Shown in pieces: positions 26,070-37,221 of a stretch of DNA of 64,000 nt (positions within the stretch are counted from its first letter, which is position 1; the number at the start of each line of letters is the position of its first letter). The position numbers and the translations under genes are program-made. Below the pieces are notes generated by a model, which had not been told where the DNA came from, ran no database searches, and saw only the letters and a program-made list of their open reading frames with translations. This stretch comes from Candidatus Tepidiaquacellales bacterium OLB4/UTCHB1 (GTDB lineage Bacteria > Bacteroidota > Ignavibacteria > Tepidaquicellales > Tepidaquicellaceae): NCBI GenBank assembly GCA_002050165.1, contig MWSW01000018.1, positions 33,949 through 97,948 on the forward strand, in the 5' to 3' direction.

Positions 26070-26336
26070 TTACGGACATCTCTTTTTAACAGCATCAATG
26101 TCATTGAGATACTGCCTGATCTTTGCATCTTTATCTGCAACTTGTCTTTCAAGCTGTGATTTTTCGTTTTGTTTTGCATTGACCTGAGACTGCAATGACT
26201 CAACTTCAGCTTTCAAATCGTTAAGCTGTTGCATTTGTTCTTCGCTTACTCCACCGCCGCATCCGACCAAAAATGTAGAGCCTGCGAGCATTAGAGCCAT
26301 AAATAACGCGAGTGAAACGGACTTCAAATTTTTCAT
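26070..26336 (-). CDS. Small coiled-coil lipoprotein, copy A
   Basis: 88 residues. The signal peptide MKNLKSVSLALFMALMLAGS ends in the lipobox LVGC; the mature coiled coil is identical to copy B. Preceded by a purine-rich ribosome-binding site (aaaggag). Lies 57 bases upstream of LysM copy A, the same spacing as in unit B. An Lpp-like structural role in the envelope is inferred. Confidence 0.75.
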   Translation of the reverse strand: MKNLKSVSLALFMALMLAGSTFLVGCGGGVSEEQMQQLNDLKAEVESLQSQVNAKQNEKSQLERQVADKDAKIRQYLNDIDAVKKRCP

Positions 26337-26412
26337 TTAATTTTCTCCTTTTTATTTTAGGTTCCCGTAATTTAATAAAAATATATTGTAATATTTACTG
26401 AATTTTTAAATC

Positions 26413-27975
26413 TCATTCCCACTCTATTGTTGCAGGTGGTTTTGAGCTAACGTCGTAAACGACGCGGTTTACACCTCGTACACTATTAATGATTGCATTT
26501 GACACGGTTGTAAGAAAAGTCTTATTAAAATCAAAGAAATCTGCAGTCATACCATCTTTCGAAGTAACCGCACGGAGTGCAACCACGTTCTCATAAGTCC
26601 GTTCATCTCCCATCACCCCCACAGTTTGTATTGGTAACAGAATAGAAAATGCCTGCCATATCCTTTTATATAATCCGGTTTCACGAAGAAGCCCCATATA
26701 AATGTCATCAACCTCTTTTAATATTTTCAAACGTTCGGCTGTCACATTGCCAATGATTCTTATTGCTAATCCCGGTCCCGGAAACGGATGCCTCATGACG
26801 AAGTAATCCGGAATACCAAGTTTCTTTCCGATTTCCCTTACTTCATCTTTAAAGAGTTCTCTGAAGGGTTCTATTAATTTTAGATTCATATCCATTGGTA
26901 AACCGCCTACATTGTGATGAGTTTTGATAGTAGCAGAGGGACCTTTGAACGATACGGATTCAATTACATCAGGGTATAGTGTCCCCTGAACGAGATATTC
27001 AACATTTTTAAACTTTCTTGCCTCTCTTTCAAAAATTTCAATGAAAGTATTACCGATAATTTTCCGTTTCATTTCCGGCTCTGATATCCTTTTAAGCCTG
27101 CGAAGGAATACGGAAGATGCGTTTACCAATTTTACATTTAAATTGAAATGTTCTTTGAATAACTTCAGTAACTTTTCACTTTCATTTTTCCTCATTAAAC
27201 CGGTATCAATATGGATGCAGATTAGTCTGTTACCAATGGCTTTTTGAACCAGTACGGCTGCAACTGAAGAATCAACACCACCACTTAAGGCGCATATTAC
27301 TTTACCTGTCCCGGTTTCCGCGCGGATGGATTGAACCTGTCCTTTTATAAAGTTACCTGTTTTAAACAGATTTTTAATTTTACATATTTCAAATGCAAAG
27401 TTTCCGATAATTTTCTTCCCGAACTCTGTGTGGTTTACCTCCGGATGAAACTGAACAGCGTAAAGCCTCAGATCTTCATCTGAGAAGCTGCTCAAATTTT
27501 CATTTGAGCTCACTGATGTTATCGAGAAACCTTTTGGTAAAGATTTAACCGAATCACCGTGGCTCATCCAAACCTTTAGTGATTTTGGGACATTCTTAAA
27601 TAGTTTGTCTCGTTTTAAAATCCTGATATTTGTAAGTCCGTATTCCCTGATTAAGGCAGGTTTAACCGTCCCACCGGAAAGTTTTGAGATTAACTGCAAC
27701 CCGTAACAAATTCCAAGAACGGGAATTTTTCTTGTTATTAAATTTTTCAGTAAAGACGCATTAGGAATAGGTGCGTTTTTATCCATTACGCTGGAAGGTC
27801 CTCCGGATAATACAACACCTTTAAGGTTATACTCACTTGTCGGGTTCAGAAGGGGTGAAATATCTTTTGTGAACGGATATATCTGGCAAAACACTTTCAT
27901 TTCGCGAAGCCTTCGCGCAATGAGTTGTGTATATTGTGAACCGAAATCTAAAATTACGATTAAATCAGTTTTCAT
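26413..27975 (-). CDS. guaA: GMP synthase (glutamine-hydrolysing)
   Basis: Converts XMP to GMP with ATP and glutamine, the last step of GMP synthesis. 520 residues, full length. N-terminal class I glutamine amidotransferase domain with SGGPSSV, the nucleophile in GICYGLQLI, and FHPEVNHTEFG (His, Glu). Then the ATP pyrophosphatase P-loop ALSGGVDSSVAAVL, and the C-terminal dimerisation domain ending in PPATIEWE. Start overlaps the end of the kinase-like gene by 11 bases, so both are probably co-transcribed. Confidence 0.97.
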   Translation of the reverse strand: MKTDLIVILDFGSQYTQLIARRLREMKVFCQIYPFTKDISPLLNPTSEYNLKGVVLSGGPSSVMDKNAPIPNASLLKNLITRKIPVLGICYGLQLISKLSGGTVKPALIREYGLTNIRILKRDKLFKNVPKSLKVWMSHGDSVKSLPKGFSITSVSSNENLSSFSDEDLRLYAVQFHPEVNHTEFGKKIIGNFAFEICKIKNLFKTGNFIKGQVQSIRAETGTGKVICALSGGVDSSVAAVLVQKAIGNRLICIHIDTGLMRKNESEKLLKLFKEHFNLNVKLVNASSVFLRRLKRISEPEMKRKIIGNTFIEIFEREARKFKNVEYLVQGTLYPDVIESVSFKGPSATIKTHHNVGGLPMDMNLKLIEPFRELFKDEVREIGKKLGIPDYFVMRHPFPGPGLAIRIIGNVTAERLKILKEVDDIYMGLLRETGLYKRIWQAFSILLPIQTVGVMGDERTYENVVALRAVTSKDGMTADFFDFNKTFLTTVSNAIINSVRGVNRVVYDVSSKPPATIEWE

Positions 27976-28912
27976 TATAATTCATATCGTTGAAATATTT
28001 TTTTGCTAATTGAAGTCCTCCAAAAGCAGGTGAATTGTAATTTTTGAGAATATTAATTTTTCTTCCAAAGAGTTTTTTGATTTTTTTTCTGACTTTACGC
28101 GAGTAAAGATTATCGTTGCAGATAAGAGAGCCAACAAATACGAGATCAAGTGGTTTCTTTCTGCCGGTTGATTCGAAAAAGTCTGATATGTGTTTTACTA
28201 AATCATCGGAAGCGGAATCGAGAATTTTTAAGGAAGTGTTGTCTTTTTCTCCCGCACATTTTAATACTATCATCGCAATTTCCTGTATAGGAAAATTCCA
28301 GTCGAATGTATGACCAATGATATTAGAGGGGTTAAGACCGGTTTCCGATAAAATTTTCTTACACAAAAGCGATCTTGAGTCCGGTTCAGGTTGAATGTCA
28401 AATTCGCGGACGATGTGCCTTAATGCTTCTTTTCCTATCCAATATCCGCTCCCCTGATCTCCGAGAATTTTACCCCAACCACCTATCCGGTGAAGCTTGC
28501 CGTCATGTATTGCATACAGTACAGAACCTGTTCCGGCTATTAAAATTGCACCGTCATTATTCCCGAACGCACCATAAATGGCAATCATTGCGTCCGTTTC
28601 AATTGCGATTTTTTTAATCCCCAGATATTTTGAAAGTGAATTTTTTAAAGCGACTTTATCCTGTCGCCGCCGTGCCCCTGCAATGCCGATACATATTCCA
28701 AGGCATTTGTTGATGTCAATGTCTTGCTGGTTTAGAAATGTTTTAAGGTTTCTGTTAAAGTCTTTCGAAAAACTTTTAGCCCCGTGAAGTGAATAATGTA
28801 TTGACGGGAAAACGTGATTTACCTTTTCACCTGAGACACGCTCAATTAATATTTCACATTTGGTCCCTCCAGAATCCGCACCGATATAAAAATTTTCACT
28901 GTTTTTCTTCAT
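27965..28912 (-). CDS. BadF/BadG-type ATPase, N-acetylglucosamine kinase-like
   Basis: ASKHA-fold sugar kinase of 315 residues. GADSGGTKCEI near the N-terminus is the phosphate-1 loop, ILIAGTGSVLYAI is the phosphate-2 loop, and GGWGKILGDQGSGYWIGKEAL is the signature of GlcNAc-kinase-like members of this family. LVFVGSLICND marks the adenosine region. Likely salvages N-acetylglucosamine from cell-wall turnover by phosphorylation; substrate identity is inferred. Divergent from the small secreted gene at 29039. Confidence 0.8.
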   Translation of the reverse strand: MKKNSENFYIGADSGGTKCEILIERVSGEKVNHVFPSIHYSLHGAKSFSKDFNRNLKTFLNQQDIDINKCLGICIGIAGARRRQDKVALKNSLSKYLGIKKIAIETDAMIAIYGAFGNNDGAILIAGTGSVLYAIHDGKLHRIGGWGKILGDQGSGYWIGKEALRHIVREFDIQPEPDSRSLLCKKILSETGLNPSNIIGHTFDWNFPIQEIAMIVLKCAGEKDNTSLKILDSASDDLVKHISDFFESTGRKKPLDLVFVGSLICNDNLYSRKVRKKIKKLFGRKINILKNYNSPAFGGLQLAKKYFNDMNYNEN

Positions 28913-29038
28913 TATGTAATTTATCTATCATTCGATTTAATATAAATTGAATTAATCTTGATTGCCTGAAGAAAAATAAGCCAAGTTCCATTTTAAGGCA
29001 CTTGCAATTATAAATGAACACTTCTATATTTACTTGCC

Positions 29039-29464
29039 ATGAAAAATAGTTTACTTCTTAAACATTCGTTAATTATTATCATCCTGTTGCTATCAGGTAT
29101 AGCCGTTGCAGGCCTTACAATTGAATATTTTACTGGTCGAACCAATAATAACGGAATTTTAATAGAGTGGAAAACGGGACAGGAAGGAAACACTACAAGT
29201 TTCGAAATACAACGTAGCGTTTCAAATCCGGACAATTTTATCTACATCGCTACGGTGAATGCGCAGGGTACTAATTCATATTACACCTATCAGGATAATT
29301 CAGTTGACCACAACACTAACACTCAATCGAATTCTGTATATTACTACCGTTTGAAGTGTTTACAGTCAAATGGGTCTTACTCTTACAGTAATATTATAAC
29401 CGTAATGCACTCAGTTTCCGGAATCAGAAGCACCTGGGGCAGTATCAAGGCAATCTTCAGGTAA
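29039..29464 (+). CDS. Small secreted Fn3-like domain protein
   Basis: 141 residues. Signal peptide of about 25 residues (IAVA before GLTIEYF), then one domain of the fibronectin-III-like kind that commonly precedes T9SS sorting domains: GILIEWKTGQEGNTTSFEIQR, YTYQDNS and VYYYRLKCLQ. It ends in GSIKAIFR rather than in a sorting domain, so it is a single-domain export product of unknown role. Context with the following small membrane proteins may be incidental. Confidence 0.6.
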   Translation: MKNSLLLKHSLIIIILLLSGIAVAGLTIEYFTGRTNNNGILIEWKTGQEGNTTSFEIQRSVSNPDNFIYIATVNAQGTNSYYTYQDNSVDHNTNTQSNSVYYYRLKCLQSNGSYSYSNIITVMHSVSGIRSTWGSIKAIFR

Positions 29465-29549
29465 TAATTCAAAACCACATTCATGAAAAATTTTAATTCT
29501 TTTAGTTTAATTTTTTTAATCAACTCACAAATTAAACCGGAGGAATAAA

Positions 29550-29921
29550 ATGTCTGAAAGAAATTTACAGTTTACACCTGAGGAAATTGAAAGCGGTAAA
29601 ACCATGGGTATTCTTGCATGGATTATCTTTTTAATACCATTGTTTGCTGCACGCGACCAAAGGTATGCAATGTTTCAAACAGAGCAGGCAATAATTCTCG
29701 CAATTGTTGGTTTTGTCGTTTACCTTGGTATTTGGATTTTAACGTTTATTGTCGGCCAGATTAGTAGCGGCATCGCTTGTTTAATCTCGGTGCTTTCGTT
29801 CTTACCTTGGGTACTTTATTTAGTGCTATGGATTATCGGCTTGTTAGGTGCGATTCAAGGTAAAACCAAACCATTGCCTGTAATAGGTCAATACGGTGAA
29901 AAGTTAAACCTGGTAAAATAA
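29550..29921 (+). CDS. DUF4870-like small membrane protein 1
   Basis: 123 residues with three helices (about 20-36, 45-68 and 75-100). LQFTPEEIESGKTMGILAWI, FQTEQAIILAI and the terminal PLPVIGQYGEKLNLVK match the next gene closely in pattern, so the two are tandem paralogues. The layout resembles Tic20-like DUF4870 proteins of unknown function. Good ribosome-binding site (ccggagga at 29538-29545). 14 bases before the second copy. Confidence 0.65.
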   Translation: MSERNLQFTPEEIESGKTMGILAWIIFLIPLFAARDQRYAMFQTEQAIILAIVGFVVYLGIWILTFIVGQISSGIACLISVLSFLPWVLYLVLWIIGLLGAIQGKTKPLPVIGQYGEKLNLVK

Positions 29922-29935
29922 AAAACTGAAATAAA

Positions 29936-30274
29936 ATGGCAGAAGACACTAGAAATTTAAATATTGAGCCTGAAGAAATTGAAGCAGGTAAAACTATGGC
30001 ATTTGTGGCATACCTGGTTTTTTTCATTCCGTTTCTAATGGAAGATATGAGAAAGAATAAATTTGTAATGTTTCATACCGAGCAGTCAATTATCCTTTTA
30101 ATATTAAATCTAATAGCCGGAATACTTGGAGTAATCACTTGTGGTATCGGCATGATTCTTTACGTACCTTATTTAATATTTCTTATCATGGGAATTATGA
30201 ATGCACTCGGCGGAAAAGTTGTTCCGTTGCCCTTGATCGGACAATTTGGAGAAAAGTTAAATTTGGTTAAGTAG
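29936..30274 (+). CDS. DUF4870-like small membrane protein 2
   Basis: 112 residues, tandem paralogue of the preceding gene: IEPEEIEAGKTMAFVAYLVFF, FHTEQSIILLI, and the terminal PLPLIGQFGEKLNLVK. Three hydrophobic helices. The shared Glu-Gln in the loop before helix two and the shared C-terminus suggest that the two proteins form a mixed oligomer in the inner membrane. Function unknown. Followed by a terminator. Confidence 0.65.
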   Translation: MAEDTRNLNIEPEEIEAGKTMAFVAYLVFFIPFLMEDMRKNKFVMFHTEQSIILLILNLIAGILGVITCGIGMILYVPYLIFLIMGIMNALGGKVVPLPLIGQFGEKLNLVK

Positions 30275-30294
30275 ATAAATTGAAATTTCTAACG

Positions 30295-30328
30295 AAGCAA
30301 CTTTCCCGTTTGGGAGGGTTGCTTTTTT
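30295..30328 (+). terminator. Terminator after the DUF4870-like pair
   Basis: Stem aagcaac/gttgctt (30295-30301 and 30318-30324) with an inner ccc/ggg pairing, followed by T residues to 30328. Confidence 0.85.
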
Positions 30329-30375
30329 ATTTAACAAATCGGACCAATTTGCGTAAGTGAAAATAAAAAAAAATT

Positions 30376-30744
30376 ATGATACCTTCAGAAATTCAAACCT
30401 CGAAAACTTTTTTCCTGATTTCAGGAATTTTTAATATTCTTGTTTTCCTTGGATTGGTTGGAACAACTATTGCCACCGGATTAGTAACCTGTGGTTTTGG
30501 ATGCCTTCTAGGTGTTGTTCCGGTGATTAATATAATTTCTGCAGTGATGGATTTCATTGCTTATAACAAGCTAAATAATCTGAATTCTCCCGGAACGCAA
30601 AACTCATGTCAGCTTGCGGCAATTTTTGATATTGTTTCAATCTTTACCGGAAATATTGTCAGTTTGATCCTCGGAATTATTACGTTAAACAACATTAATT
30701 CGGAAGCATTCAGCAGTTTTCTGCGTGAAAAAAATATTTATTAA
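30376..30744 (+). CDS. Small membrane protein, unknown function
   Basis: 122 residues with three to four hydrophobic helices (about 10-40, 45-65 and 78-105). Cys-Gly-rich [15 protein letters not shown] lies between the first two. No family recognised, and not an obvious paralogue of the DUF4870-like pair. Starts at an ATG 48 bases after the terminator and ends five bases before prfA, so it may be co-transcribed with it. Confidence 0.55.
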   Translation: MIPSEIQTSKTFFLISGIFNILVFLGLVGTTIATGLVTCGFGCLLGVVPVINIISAVMDFIAYNKLNNLNSPGTQNSCQLAAIFDIVSIFTGNIVSLILGIITLNNINSEAFSSFLREKNIY

Positions 30745-30749
30745 AATTT

Positions 30750-31829
30750 ATGTTCGATAAACTTGAGAAGGTAAAGTTGCGGTATGAGGAGATAACTGCA
30801 AAACTCTCAGATCCTGAAGTAATTAACGATCAACAGCAATTCAAAGCGCTATCAAAAGAATATTCAGACCTTGAAGAAATTGTTCACGCATATAACCACT
30901 ATAAAAGTATAAAAAATAATTTGGATTCAGGTCGGGAATTGCTTTACGAAACTAATGACCCGGAGATGAAGGAATTGGCCGAGCTCGAAATTGCAGAAAT
31001 GCAACTGAAAATCGAAGAGGCTGAAAAAGAACTTAAGGAACTTCTTATTCCAAAAGATCCGGCAGATTCTAAAAATGCAATCATGGAGATCAGGGCAGGG
31101 ACGGGCGGTGAAGAGGCATCACTTTTTGCAGCGGAATTATTTCGAATGTATATGCGGTACTTTGAAATCATGCATTGGAAAACTGAACTCATCGAGTACA
31201 ATGAAGCGTCAATTCCCGGTGGTCTTAAAGAAGCCGTCATTAATATTTCAGGAAAAGGGATTTACGGTGAACTCAAGTATGAAAGTGGTGTTCACCGGGT
31301 GCAAAGAGTTCCTAAGACTGAAGCGAGCGGCAGGGTACATACATCAGCAGCGTCTGTTGCGGTGCTCCCTGAAGCAGAGGAATTTGATATTGAAATAAAT
31401 GATAATGACCTCAAGATTGATGTTTACCGCGCTGGTGGTGCAGGTGGACAAAACGTAAACAAAGTTGAAACTGCCGTACGAATTACGCACATACCAACCG
31501 GTCTGGTCGTTCAATGCCAGGATGAACGCTCTCAATTGAAAAACAGACAAAAGGCAATGAAAGTACTCCGTTCACGTTTGTACGAGCTTGAACTTGAAAA
31601 ACGTGATAAAGAAGTTACGGAGAAAAGAAAACTCATGGTAAAATCCGGCGACCGAAGTGAAAAAATCAGAACATATAATTTCCCCCAGAACCGGATGACT
31701 GATCATAGAATCGGATTGACCATGTACAATTTATCAGAAATAATGGAAGGCGACCTTCATGATTTATTAGATAAATTGAAAACTGCTGCCCGTGCGGAAA
31801 TTATAGCAGAAGCCGGCGGGAATAATTAA
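30750..31829 (+). CDS. prfA: Peptide chain release factor 1
   Basis: Recognises UAA and UAG stop codons and triggers peptide release. 359 residues, full length. The catalytic GGQ is G232-G233-Q234 in [30 protein letters not shown] carries the Pro-x-Thr anticodon-like tripeptide (PKT) of RF1 rather than the Ser-Pro-Phe of RF2. [11 protein letters not shown] follows. No programmed frameshift site, as expected for RF1. The methyltransferase prmC is not adjacent. Confidence 0.96.
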   Translation: MFDKLEKVKLRYEEITAKLSDPEVINDQQQFKALSKEYSDLEEIVHAYNHYKSIKNNLDSGRELLYETNDPEMKELAELEIAEMQLKIEEAEKELKELLIPKDPADSKNAIMEIRAGTGGEEASLFAAELFRMYMRYFEIMHWKTELIEYNEASIPGGLKEAVINISGKGIYGELKYESGVHRVQRVPKTEASGRVHTSAASVAVLPEAEEFDIEINDNDLKIDVYRAGGAGGQNVNKVETAVRITHIPTGLVVQCQDERSQLKNRQKAMKVLRSRLYELELEKRDKEVTEKRKLMVKSGDRSEKIRTYNFPQNRMTDHRIGLTMYNLSEIMEGDLHDLLDKLKTAARAEIIAEAGGNN

Positions 31830-31995
31830 CATCTCAATTCAATATTATGGGGTTATTCGTGAACAACCAAAAATTAATGATATCCCAAATATCTTACAAA
31901 TAAAAACGAAATATATTTTTCGATTTTTGAAATAAATTGTAATTGTATTTTGTCTATCCCTGATACAATTTGTATTAATTAATTCAATTCAAAAA

Positions 31996-34410
31996 ATGCT
32001 CAAATATTTCTTTTCTGTTTTTGTTATAATTTTATCTTCAACTTTTGTAACTTACCCGGTTGATGCTGAGAATTATTGCAGGGTTCAGGTATTCACGACT
32101 TCGCCATCAGACATTTTACGATTACAATCCCGGGATATTAACATTGAGCATTACAGGGGAAATTTCAAAACGGGCATTATCCTTGAGCTTAATTCAAAAG
32201 AACTATCAGAGTTGAACAAAGCGGGGTTACCGTATGAAGTTCTAATAACTAACCTCGAGCAATATTACGCTTCACGTCCATTAATGACTGCAACGGATGT
32301 TTTCAAATCATTGGAAATAATGAAATCCGATAATGTATCCGGATTCGGTTATGGAAGTATGGGTGGTTTTTATACTTATAATGAGATTGGAAAGGTGCTC
32401 GATACATTGCGTACATTGTATCCAAACCTGATAACGTCAAAACAGACGATTGGAACAACTCACGAAGGTCGGGCAATCTGGTCTGTAAAAATTACGGAAA
32501 ATGCGGACATAAACCATTCGGCTACGAGACCGGCTGTTTATTTTGATGCACTTCATCACGCACGTGAACCTATGTCATTTACAACTTTGATTTACTATAT
32601 GTTTTGGTTGGTTGAAAATTATGATACCAATCCGGAAGCAACTTATCTTCTTAACAACCGCGAAATCTTTTTTATCCCGGTTGTCAATCCCGATGGTTAC
32701 GTTTACAATCAGACTACAAACCCGAATGGTAGTGGAATGTGGCGAAAGAACAGGCGGGATAATGGCGGATCCTTTGGCGTTGACCTTAATAGAAATTACG
32801 GATATGGATGGGGAATCGGGAGCGGGTCGAGTAGCGTTCCTGGTTCAGAAACTTACAGGGGACCTTCACCGTTTTCGGAACCTGAATCTCAGGCTGTGTG
32901 GAACTTTGTAGATCAAATCAACCCGTCTGTATCTTTTACAATGCACTCCGTTGCGGGAAGATATCTTAACCCATACGGTTACACAGATACTTCCATTGCA
33001 TACGAATTATATTCTGACTTCAGTAGTGAATTTGCAGTAACAAATAATTACCTCTACGGCTCTGTAAAGGAAATGCTGAATTATTATTCCGCCGGTACAA
33101 CGAGAGACCACTTCCATGTCAACGGAACTTTATGCTGGACGACTGAAGTCGGTGGATCAGATTTTTGGCCGGGGCAGTCAGAGATTATTCCTCTTTGCAG
33201 TGAAAATTTACCGGCACTAAAATATTTATCCTGGGTGAGTGGCGCTTTTGCCAGATTGCAACAGGTAAAAGTAGCAGGTGATAATTACGCCTATCCGAAT
33301 GATACAATGAATTTAATTGCATCAGTTCGCAATAAAGGTATGCGCATCTCTTCGAAAAATGTAAAAATTTCAGTTATCTCACTTTCACCTAATGCAATGG
33401 TTATAACCCCGATAATTAATATTGACAGTATCCCATCAAGGGAGATCAAAGACAATGTTAATGATCCTGTTAAAATATCAATAGACGGATCAGCTTCAAT
33501 CGGTTCTGAATTCAAATTAATTTTCAAAGTTGAACAGGAAAATTTAACAACGTCGGTTGATACAATTTCATTCAGGGTAGGGAAGCAACAGATTATATTT
33601 TCAGATGATGCGGAATCCGGAAACTCTAACTGGATAAAATCCGGTACACAAAACCGTTGGGATACAACATTTGTAGGGTTCTACAGCCCGCTTCATTCGT
33701 TTGCGTCATCCCGCTATGGCAACTCCGCAAACAATGCTCAAAATTATTATATGCTGAATCGAACCGTCTCACTCACAAATAGTTATATTCAGAATCCTTT
33801 CCTGGAATTTTCGGCAAAGTGGGCGGATGAGTCAAATTACGATTACACCAGGATTCAATTAAGTACAAACAATGGCAACTCGTGGATTAATTTAACCGGT
33901 GCTTATACCAAACAGGTGAGCGGTGCTCCTTCTTATACCGGAATTCAATATTGGGTGTATGAGAGGATTAGCCTGAACCAATACACGGGACAAGATTTGA
34001 AATTCAGGTTTTATTATAAAACAGATAACGGCGTTCCGGGAGACGGTTTTTATTTTGATGATTTCAAGGTGGTTGATTACGAAGACAACCCAAGCGTGGT
34101 TTCACAAAACGGTAATGTAATTCCGGAGAAATATTCTCTCTTCCAAAATTTTCCAAATCCTTTTAATCCGGTAACATCAATTAAATTCAGCCTGAAGGAT
34201 GCATCGAACGTAAAGCTTTTTGTTTATGATTTGACAGGGAAGCAGATAGCCACGTTGCTCAACGAATTTAAAAATCCGGGAGTATATACATATTCGTTCA
34301 ACGCCAATGGTCTTTCTTCCGGGACTTACATTTATTCAATTGAGGCGATGCATCCGGGGAAAAATGATTTGCTTTTCAAAGAGATAAAGAAAATGGTTTT
34401 AATTAAGTAA
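31996..34410 (+). CDS. Secreted M14 zinc carboxypeptidase with T9SS sorting domain
   Basis: 804 residues. Signal peptide to about residue 24, an N-terminal propeptide-like region to about 115, then an M14 carboxypeptidase domain (about 120-410): zinc ligands H188 and E191 in HHAREP and H317 in TMHS, catalytic E384 in TTEVGG, and DLNRNYGYGWG for substrate binding. Next comes a beta-sandwich region (about 410-520), then an adhesin-like jelly roll (about 535-695, FSDDAESG to FYFDDFKVVD), and a T9SS type A sorting domain (about 715-804: FQNFPNPFNPVTSIKF to KKMVLIK). Exported across the outer membrane to digest peptides. Confidence 0.9.
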   Translation: MLKYFFSVFVIILSSTFVTYPVDAENYCRVQVFTTSPSDILRLQSRDINIEHYRGNFKTGIILELNSKELSELNKAGLPYEVLITNLEQYYASRPLMTATDVFKSLEIMKSDNVSGFGYGSMGGFYTYNEIGKVLDTLRTLYPNLITSKQTIGTTHEGRAIWSVKITENADINHSATRPAVYFDALHHAREPMSFTTLIYYMFWLVENYDTNPEATYLLNNREIFFIPVVNPDGYVYNQTTNPNGSGMWRKNRRDNGGSFGVDLNRNYGYGWGIGSGSSSVPGSETYRGPSPFSEPESQAVWNFVDQINPSVSFTMHSVAGRYLNPYGYTDTSIAYELYSDFSSEFAVTNNYLYGSVKEMLNYYSAGTTRDHFHVNGTLCWTTEVGGSDFWPGQSEIIPLCSENLPALKYLSWVSGAFARLQQVKVAGDNYAYPNDTMNLIASVRNKGMRISSKNVKISVISLSPNAMVITPIINIDSIPSREIKDNVNDPVKISIDGSASIGSEFKLIFKVEQENLTTSVDTISFRVGKQQIIFSDDAESGNSNWIKSGTQNRWDTTFVGFYSPLHSFASSRYGNSANNAQNYYMLNRTVSLTNSYIQNPFLEFSAKWADESNYDYTRIQLSTNNGNSWINLTGAYTKQVSGAPSYTGIQYWVYERISLNQYTGQDLKFRFYYKTDNGVPGDGFYFDDFKVVDYEDNPSVVSQNGNVIPEKYSLFQNFPNPFNPVTSIKFSLKDASNVKLFVYDLTGKQIATLLNEFKNPGVYTYSFNANGLSSGTYIYSIEAMHPGKNDLLFKEIKKMVLIK

Positions 34411-36048
<1,638 letters not shown>

Positions 36049-36063
36049 ACCGGATATTCTTTC

Positions 36064-37098
36064 ATGAAACTTTCTCAATTCAAATACCCGATTCCTAAAT
36101 CTCTTATTGCAAAGGTCCCGAAGAAGCCAAAAGATTCAAGTAAAATGATGGTTCTGAACAGGGGAACACAAACTATAGAAACGAAAAAATTTAAAGACTT
36201 TGTCAATTATCTTTCTGAAGGTGATGTTTTAGTTTTAAACGACACTAAAGTTTTCCCTGCGCGAATGTACGGAACGAAAGAGAAAACCCGCGCAAAAATT
36301 GAAGTGTTTTTACTGAGACAATTAAATGAAGAGGAAAATATATGGGATGTGGTAGTTGACCCGGCGCGGAAAGTTAGAATCGGGAACAGGATTTTTTTTA
36401 CCAAAAATCTTTATTGCGAGGTTATTGACAATACCACCTCGAGGGGACGTATAGTCAGGTTTAATATCAAGGATGATTTCAGAAAATACATTGACAAATT
36501 AGGTAAAATGCCACTTCCGTTTTACGTTAAACGTGAAGCGACAGATAAAGACAAAACGGATTACCAGTCAGTATTTGCAAAGAATATCGGTTCGGTTGCG
36601 GGACCTTCAGCCGGGTTTCATTTTACTACAGATGTTTTAAATAAACTAAAAAAGAAAAAAGTTAAAATCGTTTATTTAACCATGCATCTTGGACTTGGAA
36701 CATATAGGCCGGTCGAAGTGGAAGACTTATCGAAGCACCGGATGGATTCCGAGTATTATGAAATCCCCAAAGAAACTGCTGAAACTATAAATAAGGCAAT
36801 TGCATCCAAAAAAAAGATAGCTGCAGTCGGTTCAAATGTAGTCCGGGCGTTAGAATCAAGCGTGATAACGGGAAAGCAGGTCAGGCAGAGTAAAGGCTGG
36901 ACTGATAAATTTATTCACCCGCCGCAAACTGTCAGGGTAGTTGATATTCTACTTGAGAATTTTCATTTACCGCAATCAACTATGTTAATGCTTGTATGTG
37001 CTTTCGGCGAAAGGGATTTCGTGATGAAGGGATATAAAAAAGCAATTAAGGAGAAGTACAGATTCTATGATTTCGGTGATGCAATGCTCATTATCTGA
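36064..37098 (+). CDS. queA: S-adenosylmethionine:tRNA ribosyltransferase-isomerase
   Basis: Moves the ribose of SAM onto preQ1 in tRNA to give epoxyqueuosine, the penultimate step of queuosine synthesis. 344 residues. LVLNDTKVFPARMYGTK, GKMPLPFYVKREATDKD, YQSVFAKNIGSVAGPSAGFHFT and MHLGLGTYRPVEVEDLSKHRMDSEYYEI are family hallmarks, and HPPQTVRVVD replaces the common PGY(F)xF region. Cytoplasmic. Terminator 29 bases downstream. Confidence 0.95.
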   Translation: MKLSQFKYPIPKSLIAKVPKKPKDSSKMMVLNRGTQTIETKKFKDFVNYLSEGDVLVLNDTKVFPARMYGTKEKTRAKIEVFLLRQLNEEENIWDVVVDPARKVRIGNRIFFTKNLYCEVIDNTTSRGRIVRFNIKDDFRKYIDKLGKMPLPFYVKREATDKDKTDYQSVFAKNIGSVAGPSAGFHFTTDVLNKLKKKKVKIVYLTMHLGLGTYRPVEVEDLSKHRMDSEYYEIPKETAETINKAIASKKKIAAVGSNVVRALESSVITGKQVRQSKGWTDKFIHPPQTVRVVDILLENFHLPQSTMLMLVCAFGERDFVMKGYKKAIKEKYRFYDFGDAMLII

Positions 37099-37126
37099 TA
37101 CGAACTTAAAACCTATTAATCTTTTT

Positions 37127-37152
37127 ACCCGGTAATTAATGCCGGGTTTTTT
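37127..37152 (+). terminator. Terminator after queA
   Basis: Stem acccgg/ccgggt (37127-37132 and 37142-37147) with an AT loop and six T residues ending the arm. Confidence 0.8.
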
Positions 37153-37221
37153 ATTGATAAGATTTTGTTATACATATTTATTAATTGTCAGTCATTGTGG
37201 TTATATATATTTTAACGCGAC

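Larger units (their letters stand above)
25227..26336 (-). repeat. Tandem duplication, unit A (lipoprotein plus LysM gene)
   Basis: Upstream unit of the tandem pair with 23875-24993. No transposase or terminal inverted repeats flank it, so it looks like a chromosomal tandem duplication. Confidence 0.9.

Noticed and set aside
23875..26336. Insertion sequence or transposon
   Set aside because: No transposase, terminal inverted repeats or target-site duplication; the units carry structural envelope genes.
28116..28787. Three plus-strand frames in this span
   Set aside because: All antisense to the GlcNAc-kinase-like gene, which has full phosphate-loop motifs.
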